Positions 33,136-41,441 of a stretch of 64,000 nt of DNA are shown piece by piece. The stretch's first letter is position 1; every line of letters begins with the position of its first letter. The notes below the pieces were generated by a model. It was not told the origin of the DNA. It ran no database searches and saw nothing but the letters and a program-made list of their open reading frames with translations. The translations under genes were made by a program, and so were the position numbers. The stretch comes from an uncultured Lachnospiraceae bacterium (GTDB taxonomy: Bacteria > Bacillota > Clostridia > Lachnospirales > Lachnospiraceae): positions 62,001-126,000 of the forward strand of contig CAJTRK010000006.1 of the NCBI GenBank assembly GCA_910578475.1. The letters run 5' to 3'.

Positions 33136-34230
33136 TTTCAACATTAAATACACCAAAACATAAACCACATTGGGAATACAGGTAAGACCGAGTTTTACCG
33201 GTATTCTCACATCCCGCTCCACGAACATCAGACAGAATGCCGCAGCCGCCAGAAGAATTGCCAGTAAAAAGACCGCAATCGAACTGCATACGCCTGCCGT
33301 CATATTCAGGCAGACGAGCATGAACCATATTCCCGCGTTCTGTTTTTCCCTTTTCTTTTCTCCGGCATAAAGCCAGAGCAGCAGCAGAAAAAGCATCGGT
33401 ATGACAAAACTGCCTGCCACCGCTTTTCCCTGCCATGTTCTCGTCAGAAAAAAGGTCTCGTTCGTATAAATCGACACATTGCCGAACATCTGAAACATGC
33501 CCATAATTATCATAAAAACAGGCACATTTTCCCTGCGGGAAGCAAAAAGGACTTTGGCAATTTCATAATATACAAGATAACTGAGCGGTATCAGTACAAG
33601 CGGCATGACAACATGCGCCACGATAGTCGCGTGCACATCCGCTTTCACCGCCACAAACGCGAGCCACATCGGAAAAACTGCCAGCGCGTGCCGGACATCC
33701 AACGGCGAAGACCTTCCGGTATAAGGAAGATTTTTGTACATCCCGCCATTTTGCTGCGCCATCAAAGACTGTACCACATAATACGCATCATCGCCGTCAA
33801 ACGAAGCCCTCGTCACCGACATATATAGCTGAAAACCAACGAGCGCCAGAAAAATCAGCCATTCGACTTTCACTTCCGGCCTCACTTTATGCCTTACAAG
33901 GTCCGAAAGCAGCACCGGTCTGACTTCTTCTCTCCGCCGTTTCTCCCGCACATACCAAAGCAGAATCCCGGCCGCGGAAAGCAAAATTGCCGCCGCCATA
34001 AACCATCTCAACACAAACAGGAAATTATCATATTGAATCAGAATAACCGCCGGAACCGCGATGATTTCAAAAACCGACCACATCAACAGATAACCCGCCA
34101 GAAAGATGACACCCGGATTTCTCTTAGTATCATCCCCATTCCGCTCTTCCGGCAAAAAATAAGCCGGAATCTGCCCGATACAAAACGGGACCGCCACAAG
34201 CCAGAATATGAAATTGATAATCTGCATCAT
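33133..34230 (-). CDS. polytopic membrane protein, GT-C-like, function unknown
   Basis: 365 residues with about nine hydrophobic helices. After the first helices comes FDGDDAYYVV near residue 145, an acidic pair at the end of a helix that in GT-C glycosyltransferases binds the lipid-sugar donor. It may belong to the DUF6077 set of Lachnospiraceae membrane proteins, but I recall this weakly. ATG 34230 follows GGCGGG. A promoter candidate lies at 34297-34325. With the downstream gene it likely forms one functional unit. No catalytic claim is made. Confidence 0.7.
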   Translation of the reverse strand: MMQIINFIFWLVAVPFCIGQIPAYFLPEERNGDDTKRNPGVIFLAGYLLMWSVFEIIAVPAVILIQYDNFLFVLRWFMAAAILLSAAGILLWYVREKRRREEVRPVLLSDLVRHKVRPEVKVEWLIFLALVGFQLYMSVTRASFDGDDAYYVVQSLMAQQNGGMYKNLPYTGRSSPLDVRHALAVFPMWLAFVAVKADVHATIVAHVVMPLVLIPLSYLVYYEIAKVLFASRRENVPVFMIIMGMFQMFGNVSIYTNETFFLTRTWQGKAVAGSFVIPMLFLLLLWLYAGEKKREKQNAGIWFMLVCLNMTAGVCSSIAVFLLAILLAAAAFCLMFVERDVRIPVKLGLTCIPNVVYVLVYLMLK

Positions 34231-34296
34231 TTGAAATCCCGCCTTTCTTTTCTTATTTTTCCTTCTTATTTTTTCCCGATTTTATTCTGATATTTT

Positions 34297-34325
34297 AGTT
34301 TACCGCAAATTAGAAAAGATGTCCA
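34297..34325 (-). promoter_or_regulatory. promoter candidate for the minus-strand membrane/MBOAT genes
   Basis: TGGACA (34320-34325) and TAAACT (34297-34302) are 17 bp apart on the minus strand. It would drive the genes from 34230 down to the MBOAT and SGNH pair. Confidence 0.6.
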
Positions 34326-34360
34326 GACGCAGTTGCGGGGGCATGAAAGGTATGGAAAAA

Positions 34361-34551
34361 GGAAAAAACAGGCATCGGGGCGCCGGGGAACAGCATGGTT
34401 CTCTTTGGAGGCACGCTCCCGCTCCGCGAAAAGCTGTAGCGGTACTAGGTTCAAAAGCCGCAAGCGCCTTTTTTACCAAGTACCGACGCTTTTCCAGGGC
34501 CTCCGCCAGAGAACCATGCTGTTCCCCGGCGCCCCGATGCCTGTTCTTTCC
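34361..34551. repeat. palindromic element A
   Basis: Arms 34361-34404 and 34508-34551 are 44 nt each and match as inverted repeats at 43 positions. The inner 100 bp also fold: a GCGGTACTA block near 34438-34446 pairs with AAGTACCGACGCTTTTC further on. From about 34391 to 34520 it aligns with the reverse complement of element B (38381-38510), whereas the outer arms are unrelated in sequence but pair just as well. No coding capacity and no transposase. Confidence 0.92.
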
Positions 34552-34594
34552 TTTGTACTGCTGCCAAAGAATCTGCTGAAAAATTCTTCAATAG

Positions 34595-34623
34595 TTGAAA
34601 AATATGCCAAATGCGGATATACT
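34595..34623 (+). promoter_or_regulatory. promoter of the CotH-VTC cluster
   Basis: TTGAAA (34595-34600) and TATACT (34618-34623) are 17 bp apart. The predicted transcript starts near 34630, which rules out the in-frame ATG at 34595 as the CotH start. Confidence 0.78.
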
Positions 34624-34693
34624 TCTAATGAGACCGGCAACAGCCGTTTTTTGCAAAAACAGTTACAATCATGAATGGAACGGGCTTTTGTAT

Positions 34694-36661
34694 ATGATAA
34701 TAGATTACAGGAAACTGAAAAAAATAAGATGGCTGTTCATCATCGCGCTGACCGTCGTTCCTCTGTTTGTTCTCCCGAAGCTGTTTGCGGATATGAAGAT
34801 TTATAATCTGCTCAGGAAAAACATTATTGACACTTGTGTCACATTTATTTATGCGGATGAACGACAGGTAAAATGTTATAATGAGAACCCGGATAACCCG
34901 GAAAGTATGAGTTATGTTTTTCTGCCGTCTTACGCGGACGTGAATCATATCGGCCTGGAAACGATTGCGGAACGGGTGGATTTTACCGGGGGCGCGGAAA
35001 CGATAACGGTAAGCTCCGAAGAATCCGTTACCTGCGGTTTTGAAACTGGGATTCCTTACCGGATGCACGTTTATAACGCTTCCGGAACCGAAATCGGCGC
35101 ACGGAACGTTACCTTTTTAAAATCGGAAGGTTTACCGGTCATGTACGTCAATACCAGAACCGGCAGCATGGAAAAGCTCGATGCCGACAAAACCTATAAG
35201 GAAAAAGCCTCTATCGAATTTCTGAATCAGGAAGGCGAACTGGTTTTTGCGGACGACATCCGCAGCATTTCCGGCAGAGGCAACCAGACCTTTACTTATG
35301 AAAAAAAATCCTATCAGCTGAATTTGAGCGTTCCGGTGGATTTTATGGACATGGGCACGTCCGATACATGGATTCTGCTCTGCAATGTATACGACCCGGC
35401 CTATATCCGCAACAAACTGACTTATGAGATGGCTTTGCAGGCCGGAATGCCCGGAAGTCCCAAATCGGAATATATCGATGTGTACTTTAACGGCATTTAC
35501 GCAGGCATGTATCAGTTATGCGAAAAAGTGGAAATCGGAGAAAACCGTCTGGAAATCGCCGATTTGGAAATGCAGAACCGCGCTTTGAACGGTGAAGTCC
35601 TGGATTATGCGGACACCTTCGACAACGGGCAGGGCAAAGGCGTCCGGCTTGCCAGAAATCCGGAAGACATCACGGGCGGCTATCTGATAGAACATGACTA
35701 CGGAGAAAAGTTCCATGAAGTGTCAAGCGGCTTCATAACCGATACGGGAGAGCATTTTGCGCTGAAAAATCCGAGTCACGCTTCCGAAGCGGAAATCGCC
35801 TATATCAGCGGCCGGATGCAGGAAATCGAAGACGCCATCAAAGCGGAAGACGGTTATAACCCGGTCACCGGAAAATATTATACGGAATATATTGACCTGG
35901 AATCCTGGGCCGACAAATATCTCGTGGAAGAAATTACCCGCAACAACGGAGGCGGCAGCACCAGTTCCTATTTTTACAAACCGCAGGACGAACTCAGCGA
36001 CAAAGTCTTCGGCGGCCCCGTCTGGGATTACGATAAAGGATTCGGCAATGCCAGCGGTTATAATAAAAACACGCAGGACCTTGCTTTTCTCACGCTTCAC
36101 ATGGATTATACGAGCTGGTTCTACTATCTGTATCAGCATGAAGATTTTGTGGAAATGGTCAAAAAAGAATACCGGGAAAAATTTTCCGATTATCTGACCG
36201 TGATGGCGGACGAAAAAGCAGACGAATATCTGGCGCAGATAGAAGCTTCCGCCGTTTTGGACCAGGCCCGCTTCGGCCATGTATACCGGACGCTTGACGA
36301 AAATCAGAAGATTCCTTTTGACACAGAAAATTATAAACTGCATGCTCAAAACGTCAAACAATTTATCCGGGAACGGAAAGCTTTTCTGGATAAAGTCTGG
36401 CTGGAAGACGCAGAAATTTGTATGGTGCATTTTCAGGATGCCGATGGAAACGGAAACCGCTGTATCGGCGTAATTTCCGGCGAATGTATCGAAATGCTCC
36501 CTTCCGAATCACAAATGGGAATGCAGCTTGCCGGCTGGCAAATCGAGGGAACGGAAACATTCCTGACAACGGAAATGCCGATTACGGAAGAAATAACGGT
36601 AAAAGCCGTATGGGAACCGGCTCCCGTACAGGAGGCGGATGCCCCGGCAGACGCCCCGTAA
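34694..36661 (+). CDS. CotH-family extracellular kinase-like protein
   Basis: 655 residues: a signal-anchor helix near 12-32, a beta-rich region (about 60-170), then a CotH domain (about 175-560). Seen are GRGNQTFTYEKKSYQL (CotH Lys-containing block), YEMALQAGMPGS, YIDVYFNGIYAGMYQL and the metal-site block GGPVWDYDKGFGN with its Asp residues. CotH of Bacillus spore coat is an atypical kinase. In vegetative bacteria CotH genes commonly sit next to VTC and DUF4956 genes, as here. The C-terminus has a short repeat-like beta domain. Start 34694 is set by the promoter; its ribosome site is weak. Carries TGACA-N4-TGTCA at 34828. Confidence 0.87.
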   Translation: MIIDYRKLKKIRWLFIIALTVVPLFVLPKLFADMKIYNLLRKNIIDTCVTFIYADERQVKCYNENPDNPESMSYVFLPSYADVNHIGLETIAERVDFTGGAETITVSSEESVTCGFETGIPYRMHVYNASGTEIGARNVTFLKSEGLPVMYVNTRTGSMEKLDADKTYKEKASIEFLNQEGELVFADDIRSISGRGNQTFTYEKKSYQLNLSVPVDFMDMGTSDTWILLCNVYDPAYIRNKLTYEMALQAGMPGSPKSEYIDVYFNGIYAGMYQLCEKVEIGENRLEIADLEMQNRALNGEVLDYADTFDNGQGKGVRLARNPEDITGGYLIEHDYGEKFHEVSSGFITDTGEHFALKNPSHASEAEIAYISGRMQEIEDAIKAEDGYNPVTGKYYTEYIDLESWADKYLVEEITRNNGGGSTSSYFYKPQDELSDKVFGGPVWDYDKGFGNASGYNKNTQDLAFLTLHMDYTSWFYYLYQHEDFVEMVKKEYREKFSDYLTVMADEKADEYLAQIEASAVLDQARFGHVYRTLDENQKIPFDTENYKLHAQNVKQFIRERKAFLDKVWLEDAEICMVHFQDADGNGNRCIGVISGECIEMLPSESQMGMQLAGWQIEGTETFLTTEMPITEEITVKAVWEPAPVQEADAPADAP

Positions 36662-36697
36662 AAATGGAAGGGGCTGACCTATACAGACAATGATAAT

Positions 36698-36905
36698 AGG
36701 TAATTGCGAAACTCTGTTTTCGAAGGTTCCCGTTGTACAAAACAGACAATCAGCGCAGGGCACGCTTTCGCTGCACTGTCGCTCGCAGCGGTGCATAAGA
36801 CGCCAAAATACGGCGTCTAAACACCGGCGGCTCCCAAGCACCCTGCTTACGATTTGTCTGTTTCGCACAACTGCTATCTTGGAATCATACGTTTCGCAAT
36901 TACCT
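36698..36905. repeat. palindromic element E (between CotH and VTC genes)
   Basis: The outermost arms, 36698-36712 and 36891-36905, are a perfect 15-bp inverted repeat starting AGGTAATTGCGAAAC. Inside, GTTGTACAAAACAGACAA pairs with a near-copy, and the centre holds a GACGCC/GGCGTC hairpin. The block GGGCACGCTTTCGCTGC matches GGCACGCTCCCGCTCC of element A, placing it in the same family. It fills almost all of the 280-bp gap (36662-36941) apart from the VTC ribosome site. Confidence 0.85.
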
Positions 36906-36941
36906 AACAATGACAACGCAGAAAGGAGCGCCGGTTTCAAA

Positions 36942-37649
36942 GTGGAAAACACAAGAAACGATAACGCCGAAAAATATCGGCATGAATTCAAATATCTGTG
37001 CACAGACGCACAGCTTGCCATATTGGAGGTCCGCCTGAGAGGGCTCATGAAAAAAGACGTTCACGCAGGCCAAAACGGACGCTATCTCATTAAAAGCCTG
37101 TATTTTGATGACATCAATGACCGTTGTTTTAACGAAAATGAAGACGGGACCGGGCCGAGAGAAAAGTACCGCATCCGCATCTATAATAATAACCCGGACA
37201 GAATCAGTCTGGAATGCAAACGAAAAGAAAACGACAAAATCAACAAAAAAAGCTGTCTTTTGTCCAAAGAGCAGTATGACTGGCTCGTATACGGCCGGGC
37301 GGCCGGACCAGTCAATACCCTTCCGGAACTTGCCAAAAAGCTTTTCGTTCTGAAGATGTGCGATAAGATGGAGCCGAAAGTGATTGTCAGCTATGAAAGA
37401 ATTCCTTATGTTTACCGAAACGGCAATGTCAGAGTTACTTTTGACCGCAATATCGCCTCTTCCTCCAGAATCGACGATTTTTTCCGGAAAAATGCCCTTG
37501 TCCGGCAGATTTTACCGTGCGGACGACAATTACTGGAAGTGAAATATGATGAATACCTTCCGGACCATATATATCATGCGCTTTCTCTGGCGAATATGCC
37601 GAGAATCGCCTTTTCCAAATATTATCTTTGCAGAAAATACCATACTTAA
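36942..37649 (+). CDS. VTC-domain polyphosphate polymerase
   Basis: 235 residues forming a single VTC tunnel-fold domain, which in yeast Vtc4 makes polyphosphate from ATP. All strand motifs with the basic and acidic tunnel residues are visible: YRHEFKY, SLYFDD, KYRIRIY, SLECKRK, VIVSYERI, RVTFDRNI and LLEVKYDEY. There is no transmembrane part, so membrane anchoring would come from the DUF4956 neighbour. The GTG at 36942 is chosen (AAAGGAG is 13 nt before); longer frames run through palindrome E. It overlaps the next gene's leader and is cotranscribed with it. Confidence 0.9.
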   Translation: MENTRNDNAEKYRHEFKYLCTDAQLAILEVRLRGLMKKDVHAGQNGRYLIKSLYFDDINDRCFNENEDGTGPREKYRIRIYNNNPDRISLECKRKENDKINKKSCLLSKEQYDWLVYGRAAGPVNTLPELAKKLFVLKMCDKMEPKVIVSYERIPYVYRNGNVRVTFDRNIASSSRIDDFFRKNALVRQILPCGRQLLEVKYDEYLPDHIYHALSLANMPRIAFSKYYLCRKYHT

Positions 37650-37669
37650 TCACAAAGGAGAAGAAAACA

Positions 37670-38347
37670 ATGAATTTTAAAAGTATTTTCAAAAACTCGT
37701 TCCTGGAGGCTTTTGCCCAAAACGAGGTAGCCGCGGGGGAAGTCGTTGTCGTCCTGATGTTTACCTGCATCATTTCCCTGTACATTTTTCTTGTATACCG
37801 GATGATAACCCGCAAGACCTTTTATTCCAAAAACTTTAATATCTCACTGGCGGCGCTGGCTCTGATTACTTCCATTGTCATCCTGACCGTACAGTCCAAC
37901 ATCGTGCTTTCCCTCGGTATGGTCGGCGCCCTTTCCATCGTGCGTTTCCGTACCGCAATCAAAGACCCGATGGATTTGGTGTTCCTCTTCTGGTCCATCA
38001 GCGTGGGCATCGCCTGCGGCGCCGGCATGTTGGAAATCGCGGTTATTGGTTCCCTCATCCTGACCGCTCTCATCTTCGTGCTGGACAAACTTCCAATGGC
38101 CAAAGCCGCAATGATTCTGGTCATCAGCGCGCAGACCGGAAAAGAGCGCACGGCCCAGATTACGGAACTTGTCAAAAAGCACAGCAGATACTATAAAGTA
38201 AAATCAAGAAACATCACCGGCGACCAGCTCGATATGGTCATGGAACTATGGGCCGCCCAGGAAGAAGAGCTGACGGAAGAACTTGCCGCGCTGTCCGGCG
38301 TCCACAGCGTTTCCCTGATGTCCCATGACGGGGAAGTGACATTCTAA
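37670..38347 (+). CDS. DUF4956 membrane protein
   Basis: 225 residues with three to four transmembrane helices in the first 130 (ALALITSIVILTVQSN, MVGALSIVRFRTAIKDP, the DUF4956 hallmark), then a soluble ferredoxin-like tail of about 90 residues. This family is nearly always next to VTC and CotH genes and may be the membrane platform for polyphosphate or phosphoryl transfer. ATG 37670 follows GGAG at 9 nt. Starts 20 bp after the VTC stop. Confidence 0.88.
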   Translation: MNFKSIFKNSFLEAFAQNEVAAGEVVVVLMFTCIISLYIFLVYRMITRKTFYSKNFNISLAALALITSIVILTVQSNIVLSLGMVGALSIVRFRTAIKDPMDLVFLFWSISVGIACGAGMLEIAVIGSLILTALIFVLDKLPMAKAAMILVISAQTGKERTAQITELVKKHSRYYKVKSRNITGDQLDMVMELWAAQEEELTEELAALSGVHSVSLMSHDGEVTF

Positions 38348-38359
38348 TATCCCTTTAAC

Positions 38360-38533
38360 GTGGTTTGTCGGAAGCCGGGCCGGAGCATGGTTCTCTGGCA
38401 CAGGCCCTTGAAAAACGTCGGCACTTAGTGAAAAAGCGGTTTTTGCTTTTGAACTTAGTACCGCTACGTTTTTCACGGAGCAAAAGCGTGCCTGTAAAGA
38501 GACCATGCTCCGGCCCGGCTTCCGACAAACCAC
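38360..38533. repeat. palindromic element B
   Basis: Arms 38360-38396 and 38498-38533 are a perfect inverted repeat apart from one inserted T. The interior (38381-38510), read on the minus strand, aligns with element A at most positions, including GTAGCGGTACTA and GTTCAAAAGC. Orientation is opposite to A. It begins 12 bp after the DUF4956 stop and lies within a 293-bp gap that is otherwise empty before the next gene. Confidence 0.92.
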
Positions 38534-38640
38534 AAGGAAAATTTACAGTTATGGCATTTTATTCTTTCAACCCATCCTAAAAAGTGGTATGATAAACGAA
38601 GACTCACAGGTCAAGGATTCAGAAAGGTATCATTATTTTC

Positions 38641-40191
38641 ATGAAAAAAGCATATATTATAGGCGCCGGCCCCGCAGGACTGACCGCCGCCTATGAACTT
38701 TTAAAGCAAAGCAAGGAATACGAAGTCACCGTTCTGGAAGAAAGCGGCGACATGGGGGGCATCTCCAAGACGGTCAACTACAAAGGGAACCGTATGGACA
38801 TGGGCGGACACCGTTTCTTTTCCAAAGTGCCGGAAGTCAACGCCTGGTGGAACCGGATGCTTCCTTTACAGGGCTTTCCTACTTATGACGACATCATCTT
38901 AAACCGCGAGATGCCGCTTGTGATGGGCGGCCCGGACCCACAAAAGGAAGACCGCGTCATGCTGCGCAGGCATCGGGTGTCCCGCATTTATTTTAACAGA
39001 AAGTTTTTCGATTATCCGATTTCCTTTAAATTTGAAACCTTCAAAAACATGGGGCTTATCACCACTTTGCAGTCCGGTTTCAGTTATCTTTCCGCGCTGC
39101 TCCACAAACGGGAGGAAAAGTCTCTCGAAGACCTTTACATCAACCGTTTCGGGCGCAAATTGTATTCCATGTTCTTCGAATATTATACGGAAAATCTCTG
39201 GGGAAGGCATCCGCGCGATATCGCTCCCGACTGGGGCGCACAGCGCATGAAGGGGCTTTCCATTACGGCAATCATCAAAGACGTGTTCGGCAAAATGCTG
39301 CCCGGTAAAAAGAACCGCAAGGTGGAAACTTCTCTAATCGAGGAGTTCAGCTATCCAAAACTTGGCCCCGGCCAGCTATGGGATGTAACCGCCGAAGAAA
39401 TCCAGAGACTGGGCGGCGTCATCCTGCGCAACAGCCGTGTCGTGAGCCTGCATAAAGACGATAAAAATCATATCACCTCTCTGACTTATGAAACGGACGG
39501 TCAGAAGATTACCGTAGAAGGCGATATCTTTATATCTTCCATGCCGGTAAAAGACCTCGTCTCAGGCATGAACGATGTTCCGAAAGAGCCGGCAAGAATC
39601 GCGGCCGGACTTCCTTACCGGGATTATATGACGGTAGGCCTTCTTCTGCCGAAGCTGAACCTGAAAAACAAGACCAAAATAAAAACAGTCAGCAATATCG
39701 TTCCGGACTGTTGGGTTTATGTGCAGGACCGTTCCGTGCAGCTTGGCCGTTTTCAGATTTATAACAACTGGTCCCCCTACATGGTAAAAGACCTGAAGCA
39801 CACCGTATGGATTGGACTCGAATATTTTGTTACGGAAGGGGACAAGTACTGGACGATGCCGGATGAAGAATTTACAAAATTTGCCGTCGGTGAAATCGTC
39901 AGCATGGGGCTTATCGACAAGCCGGAAGATGTCATGGACTCTCATGTAGAACGGGTTAAAAAAGCTTACCCGGCTTATTTCGACACTTACAAAGAAATTG
40001 ATACGCTCGTAGATTATCTGAAATCCATCGATAATCTCTACTGTGTCGGCCGGAACGGCCAGCACCGCTACAACAACATTGACCATTCCATGATGACGTC
40101 CTTTGAAACGGTAAAAAACATCGTCGGCGGCATCAAAAACAAAGATAATATCTGGAATGTCAATACGGAACAGGAATATCACGAAAGCTGA
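38641..40191 (+). CDS. FAD-dependent amine-oxidase-like oxidoreductase
   Basis: 516 residues with an N-terminal FAD Rossmann motif (IIGAGPAGLTAAYEL), the GGISKTV and DMGGHRFFSK blocks seen in UDP-galactopyranose mutase and carotenoid/protoporphyrinogen oxidase relatives, and a C-terminal FAD block (LYCVGRNGQHRYNN). The GHRFFSK region recalls sugar-flavin mutases, which would suit a polysaccharide island, but the substrate is not determined. There is no transmembrane part. It follows palindrome B and ends at a terminator. Confidence 0.85.
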   Translation: MKKAYIIGAGPAGLTAAYELLKQSKEYEVTVLEESGDMGGISKTVNYKGNRMDMGGHRFFSKVPEVNAWWNRMLPLQGFPTYDDIILNREMPLVMGGPDPQKEDRVMLRRHRVSRIYFNRKFFDYPISFKFETFKNMGLITTLQSGFSYLSALLHKREEKSLEDLYINRFGRKLYSMFFEYYTENLWGRHPRDIAPDWGAQRMKGLSITAIIKDVFGKMLPGKKNRKVETSLIEEFSYPKLGPGQLWDVTAEEIQRLGGVILRNSRVVSLHKDDKNHITSLTYETDGQKITVEGDIFISSMPVKDLVSGMNDVPKEPARIAAGLPYRDYMTVGLLLPKLNLKNKTKIKTVSNIVPDCWVYVQDRSVQLGRFQIYNNWSPYMVKDLKHTVWIGLEYFVTEGDKYWTMPDEEFTKFAVGEIVSMGLIDKPEDVMDSHVERVKKAYPAYFDTYKEIDTLVDYLKSIDNLYCVGRNGQHRYNNIDHSMMTSFETVKNIVGGIKNKDNIWNVNTEQEYHES

Positions 40192-40195
40192 AAAT

Positions 40196-40238
40196 AAGGC
40201 GAAGAAGGTTCATTCCCTCTTCGCCTTTTATCTTTTTA
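40196..40238 (+). terminator. terminator after the FAD oxidoreductase
   Basis: AAGGCGAAGA and TCTTCGCCTT form a 10-bp stem with a 12-nt loop, followed by TTATCTTTTT. It separates the plus-strand cluster from the convergent lipoprotein gene. Confidence 0.9.
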
Positions 40239-40247
40239 TGACAATAT

Positions 40248-41312
40248 TCAGTTCATTGCCTTCACTACCGCGTCTCTAATCAGCTTCATTCCTTCGGAGT
40301 TCAGATGCACGCCGTCCGATACATACCATTCCAGATTTTCCGCCGTAATCCCGCAATTTTGCAAATCAATGACCTGACAGCCTTTTGCTTTTGCGATTGT
40401 CTCGATTCTCTTTCCGTAATCTTCCGGAGACAGTTCCAGGCTGTTGACAAACGGTACGAATACCGGCCCTGATGCAGGCCCCCATACGCCCATCGCAGGA
40501 AGATTGCAGCAGTAAATTTCCGCATTCGGATAATAAGCGATTAACTTATCCAGCATCAGGCAGTACGCATCGCTGAAATTCTCTATAACGCCCTCTTCCA
40601 CAACCCGCGTGCCGTCATTATCTCCAAGCGGCACGGCTTTCATAAAATCATTTGTTCCCATATATACAATAATAACATCCGGAAAACAACCGCTGCCGCC
40701 GATTAAATCGCCGATTCTGTAATCGCTGCATCCGTAACTGCAATCATCGGCGCTGGTCGAATCCCCTATACAGGTGCTTCCCGAACTGGAACCGTTGACG
40801 CACAGCTCCATGCCCGTATCCTTTAAAACCATCTGCCACCATGTCTGCTCAACTTCCGCCACATCGCCATTCATTGGGAAAAAGCAGGAATAGCCTTCCG
40901 GAATCCATCCGTCAAACGTGGATATGCTGTCTCCCAGTATCGAAAGCTTCTTCGTGCCGGCCGGCGTCTCTTCCTCTCTTCTCGCGGCTTCCACAGCCTT
41001 ATCGCCGGAACCTTCCTGCGTTTCGTCTGTTCCGGATGCCGCACTCTGTTCGCCGTCCGCCGGATTTTCCGCATCGTCCGCGTCTTTTTCATTCGTCTGC
41101 GCTTCCGCATGCGCATTTTCCGCCTCATCCCGCGCATCCGTTTCTTCCGGCATCGTCTGCGATTCTGCATCGACCGGGCTTTCCGTGTCCGTCCGGCCCT
41201 CCGACGCTGCATCTCTCCCGCTTTCACCCTGTCCGCCGCAGCCCGCCAGAACAAGCAGACATCCGGCCAGTGTTCCCGCCAAAATCCGTTTTTTTAAGTT
41301 GCTGATAACCAT
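40248..41312 (-). CDS. SGNH/GDSL-hydrolase lipoprotein
   Basis: 354 residues. Lipoprotein signal with lipobox LAGC (Cys near 24), then about 90 residues rich in Glu, Asp, Ala (low complexity), then an SGNH domain: block I ILGDSIST, block III YMGTNDF, block V DGVHLNSEG with the catalytic His. Probably an esterase acting on O-acylated surface glycan. ATG 41312 follows GGAGAAAGG. It is the last gene of the minus-strand group 44799-40248. Confidence 0.92.
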   Translation of the reverse strand: MVISNLKKRILAGTLAGCLLVLAGCGGQGESGRDAASEGRTDTESPVDAESQTMPEETDARDEAENAHAEAQTNEKDADDAENPADGEQSAASGTDETQEGSGDKAVEAARREEETPAGTKKLSILGDSISTFDGWIPEGYSCFFPMNGDVAEVEQTWWQMVLKDTGMELCVNGSSSGSTCIGDSTSADDCSYGCSDYRIGDLIGGSGCFPDVIIVYMGTNDFMKAVPLGDNDGTRVVEEGVIENFSDAYCLMLDKLIAYYPNAEIYCCNLPAMGVWGPASGPVFVPFVNSLELSPEDYGKRIETIAKAKGCQVIDLQNCGITAENLEWYVSDGVHLNSEGMKLIRDAVVKAMN

Positions 41313-41348
41313 ACCTTTCTCCGCCCCAATCTCATTTGTCTGATATTT

Positions 41349-41405
41349 TCGTGCTTTCTTTCATGCGTTCTTTCACGCTTTCTTTCGTACTTTCTTCCGT
41401 GCCCT
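41349..41405. repeat. 12-nt degenerate tandem repeat upstream of the SGNH lipoprotein gene
   Basis: On the minus strand the unit ACGAAAGAAAGC recurs about five times with one or two changes each. It stands about 40-90 bp before the lipoprotein start codon, in the gap after the radical SAM gene. Possibly slippage or protein binding repeats. Confidence 0.7.
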
Positions 41406-41427
41406 GTACTCCAACGCCTTTTGGTCA

Positions 41428-41441
41428 TGACACATATGTCA
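41428..41441. promoter_or_regulatory. TGACA-N4-TGTCA palindrome at the radical SAM stop codon
   Basis: TGACA-CATA-TGTCA; on the minus strand the first TGA (41441-41439) is the stop codon of the radical SAM gene. Perfect match to the recurring palindrome. Confidence 0.55.

Larger units (their letters stand above)
34231..34693. other. 463-bp divergent gap with palindrome A and two promoters
   Basis: The gap between the membrane gene (minus) and the CotH gene (plus) holds no protein gene. It contains a minus-strand promoter (34297-34325), the 191-bp palindromic element A (34361-34551) and a plus-strand promoter (34595-34623). Frames opening inside element A are products of the palindrome. Confidence 0.75.

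Noticed and set aside
32345..34230. Frameshifted single gene
   Set aside because: A ribosome site and ATG follow the stop, so two coupled genes are simpler; kept only as a possible split protein.
34333..34674. Open frames running through palindrome A
   Set aside because: They arise from the palindrome and cross the plus-strand promoter of the CotH gene; no ribosome site.
36690..36941. N-terminal extension of the VTC protein
   Set aside because: The 84 extra codons are read from palindrome E and share no similarity to VTC proteins; a GTG with an upstream AAAGGAG follows.
34361..38533. Insertion sequences or MITEs from a known transposon
   Set aside because: No transposase and no obvious target duplications; outer arms differ between copies, unlike terminal inverted repeats of a MITE.
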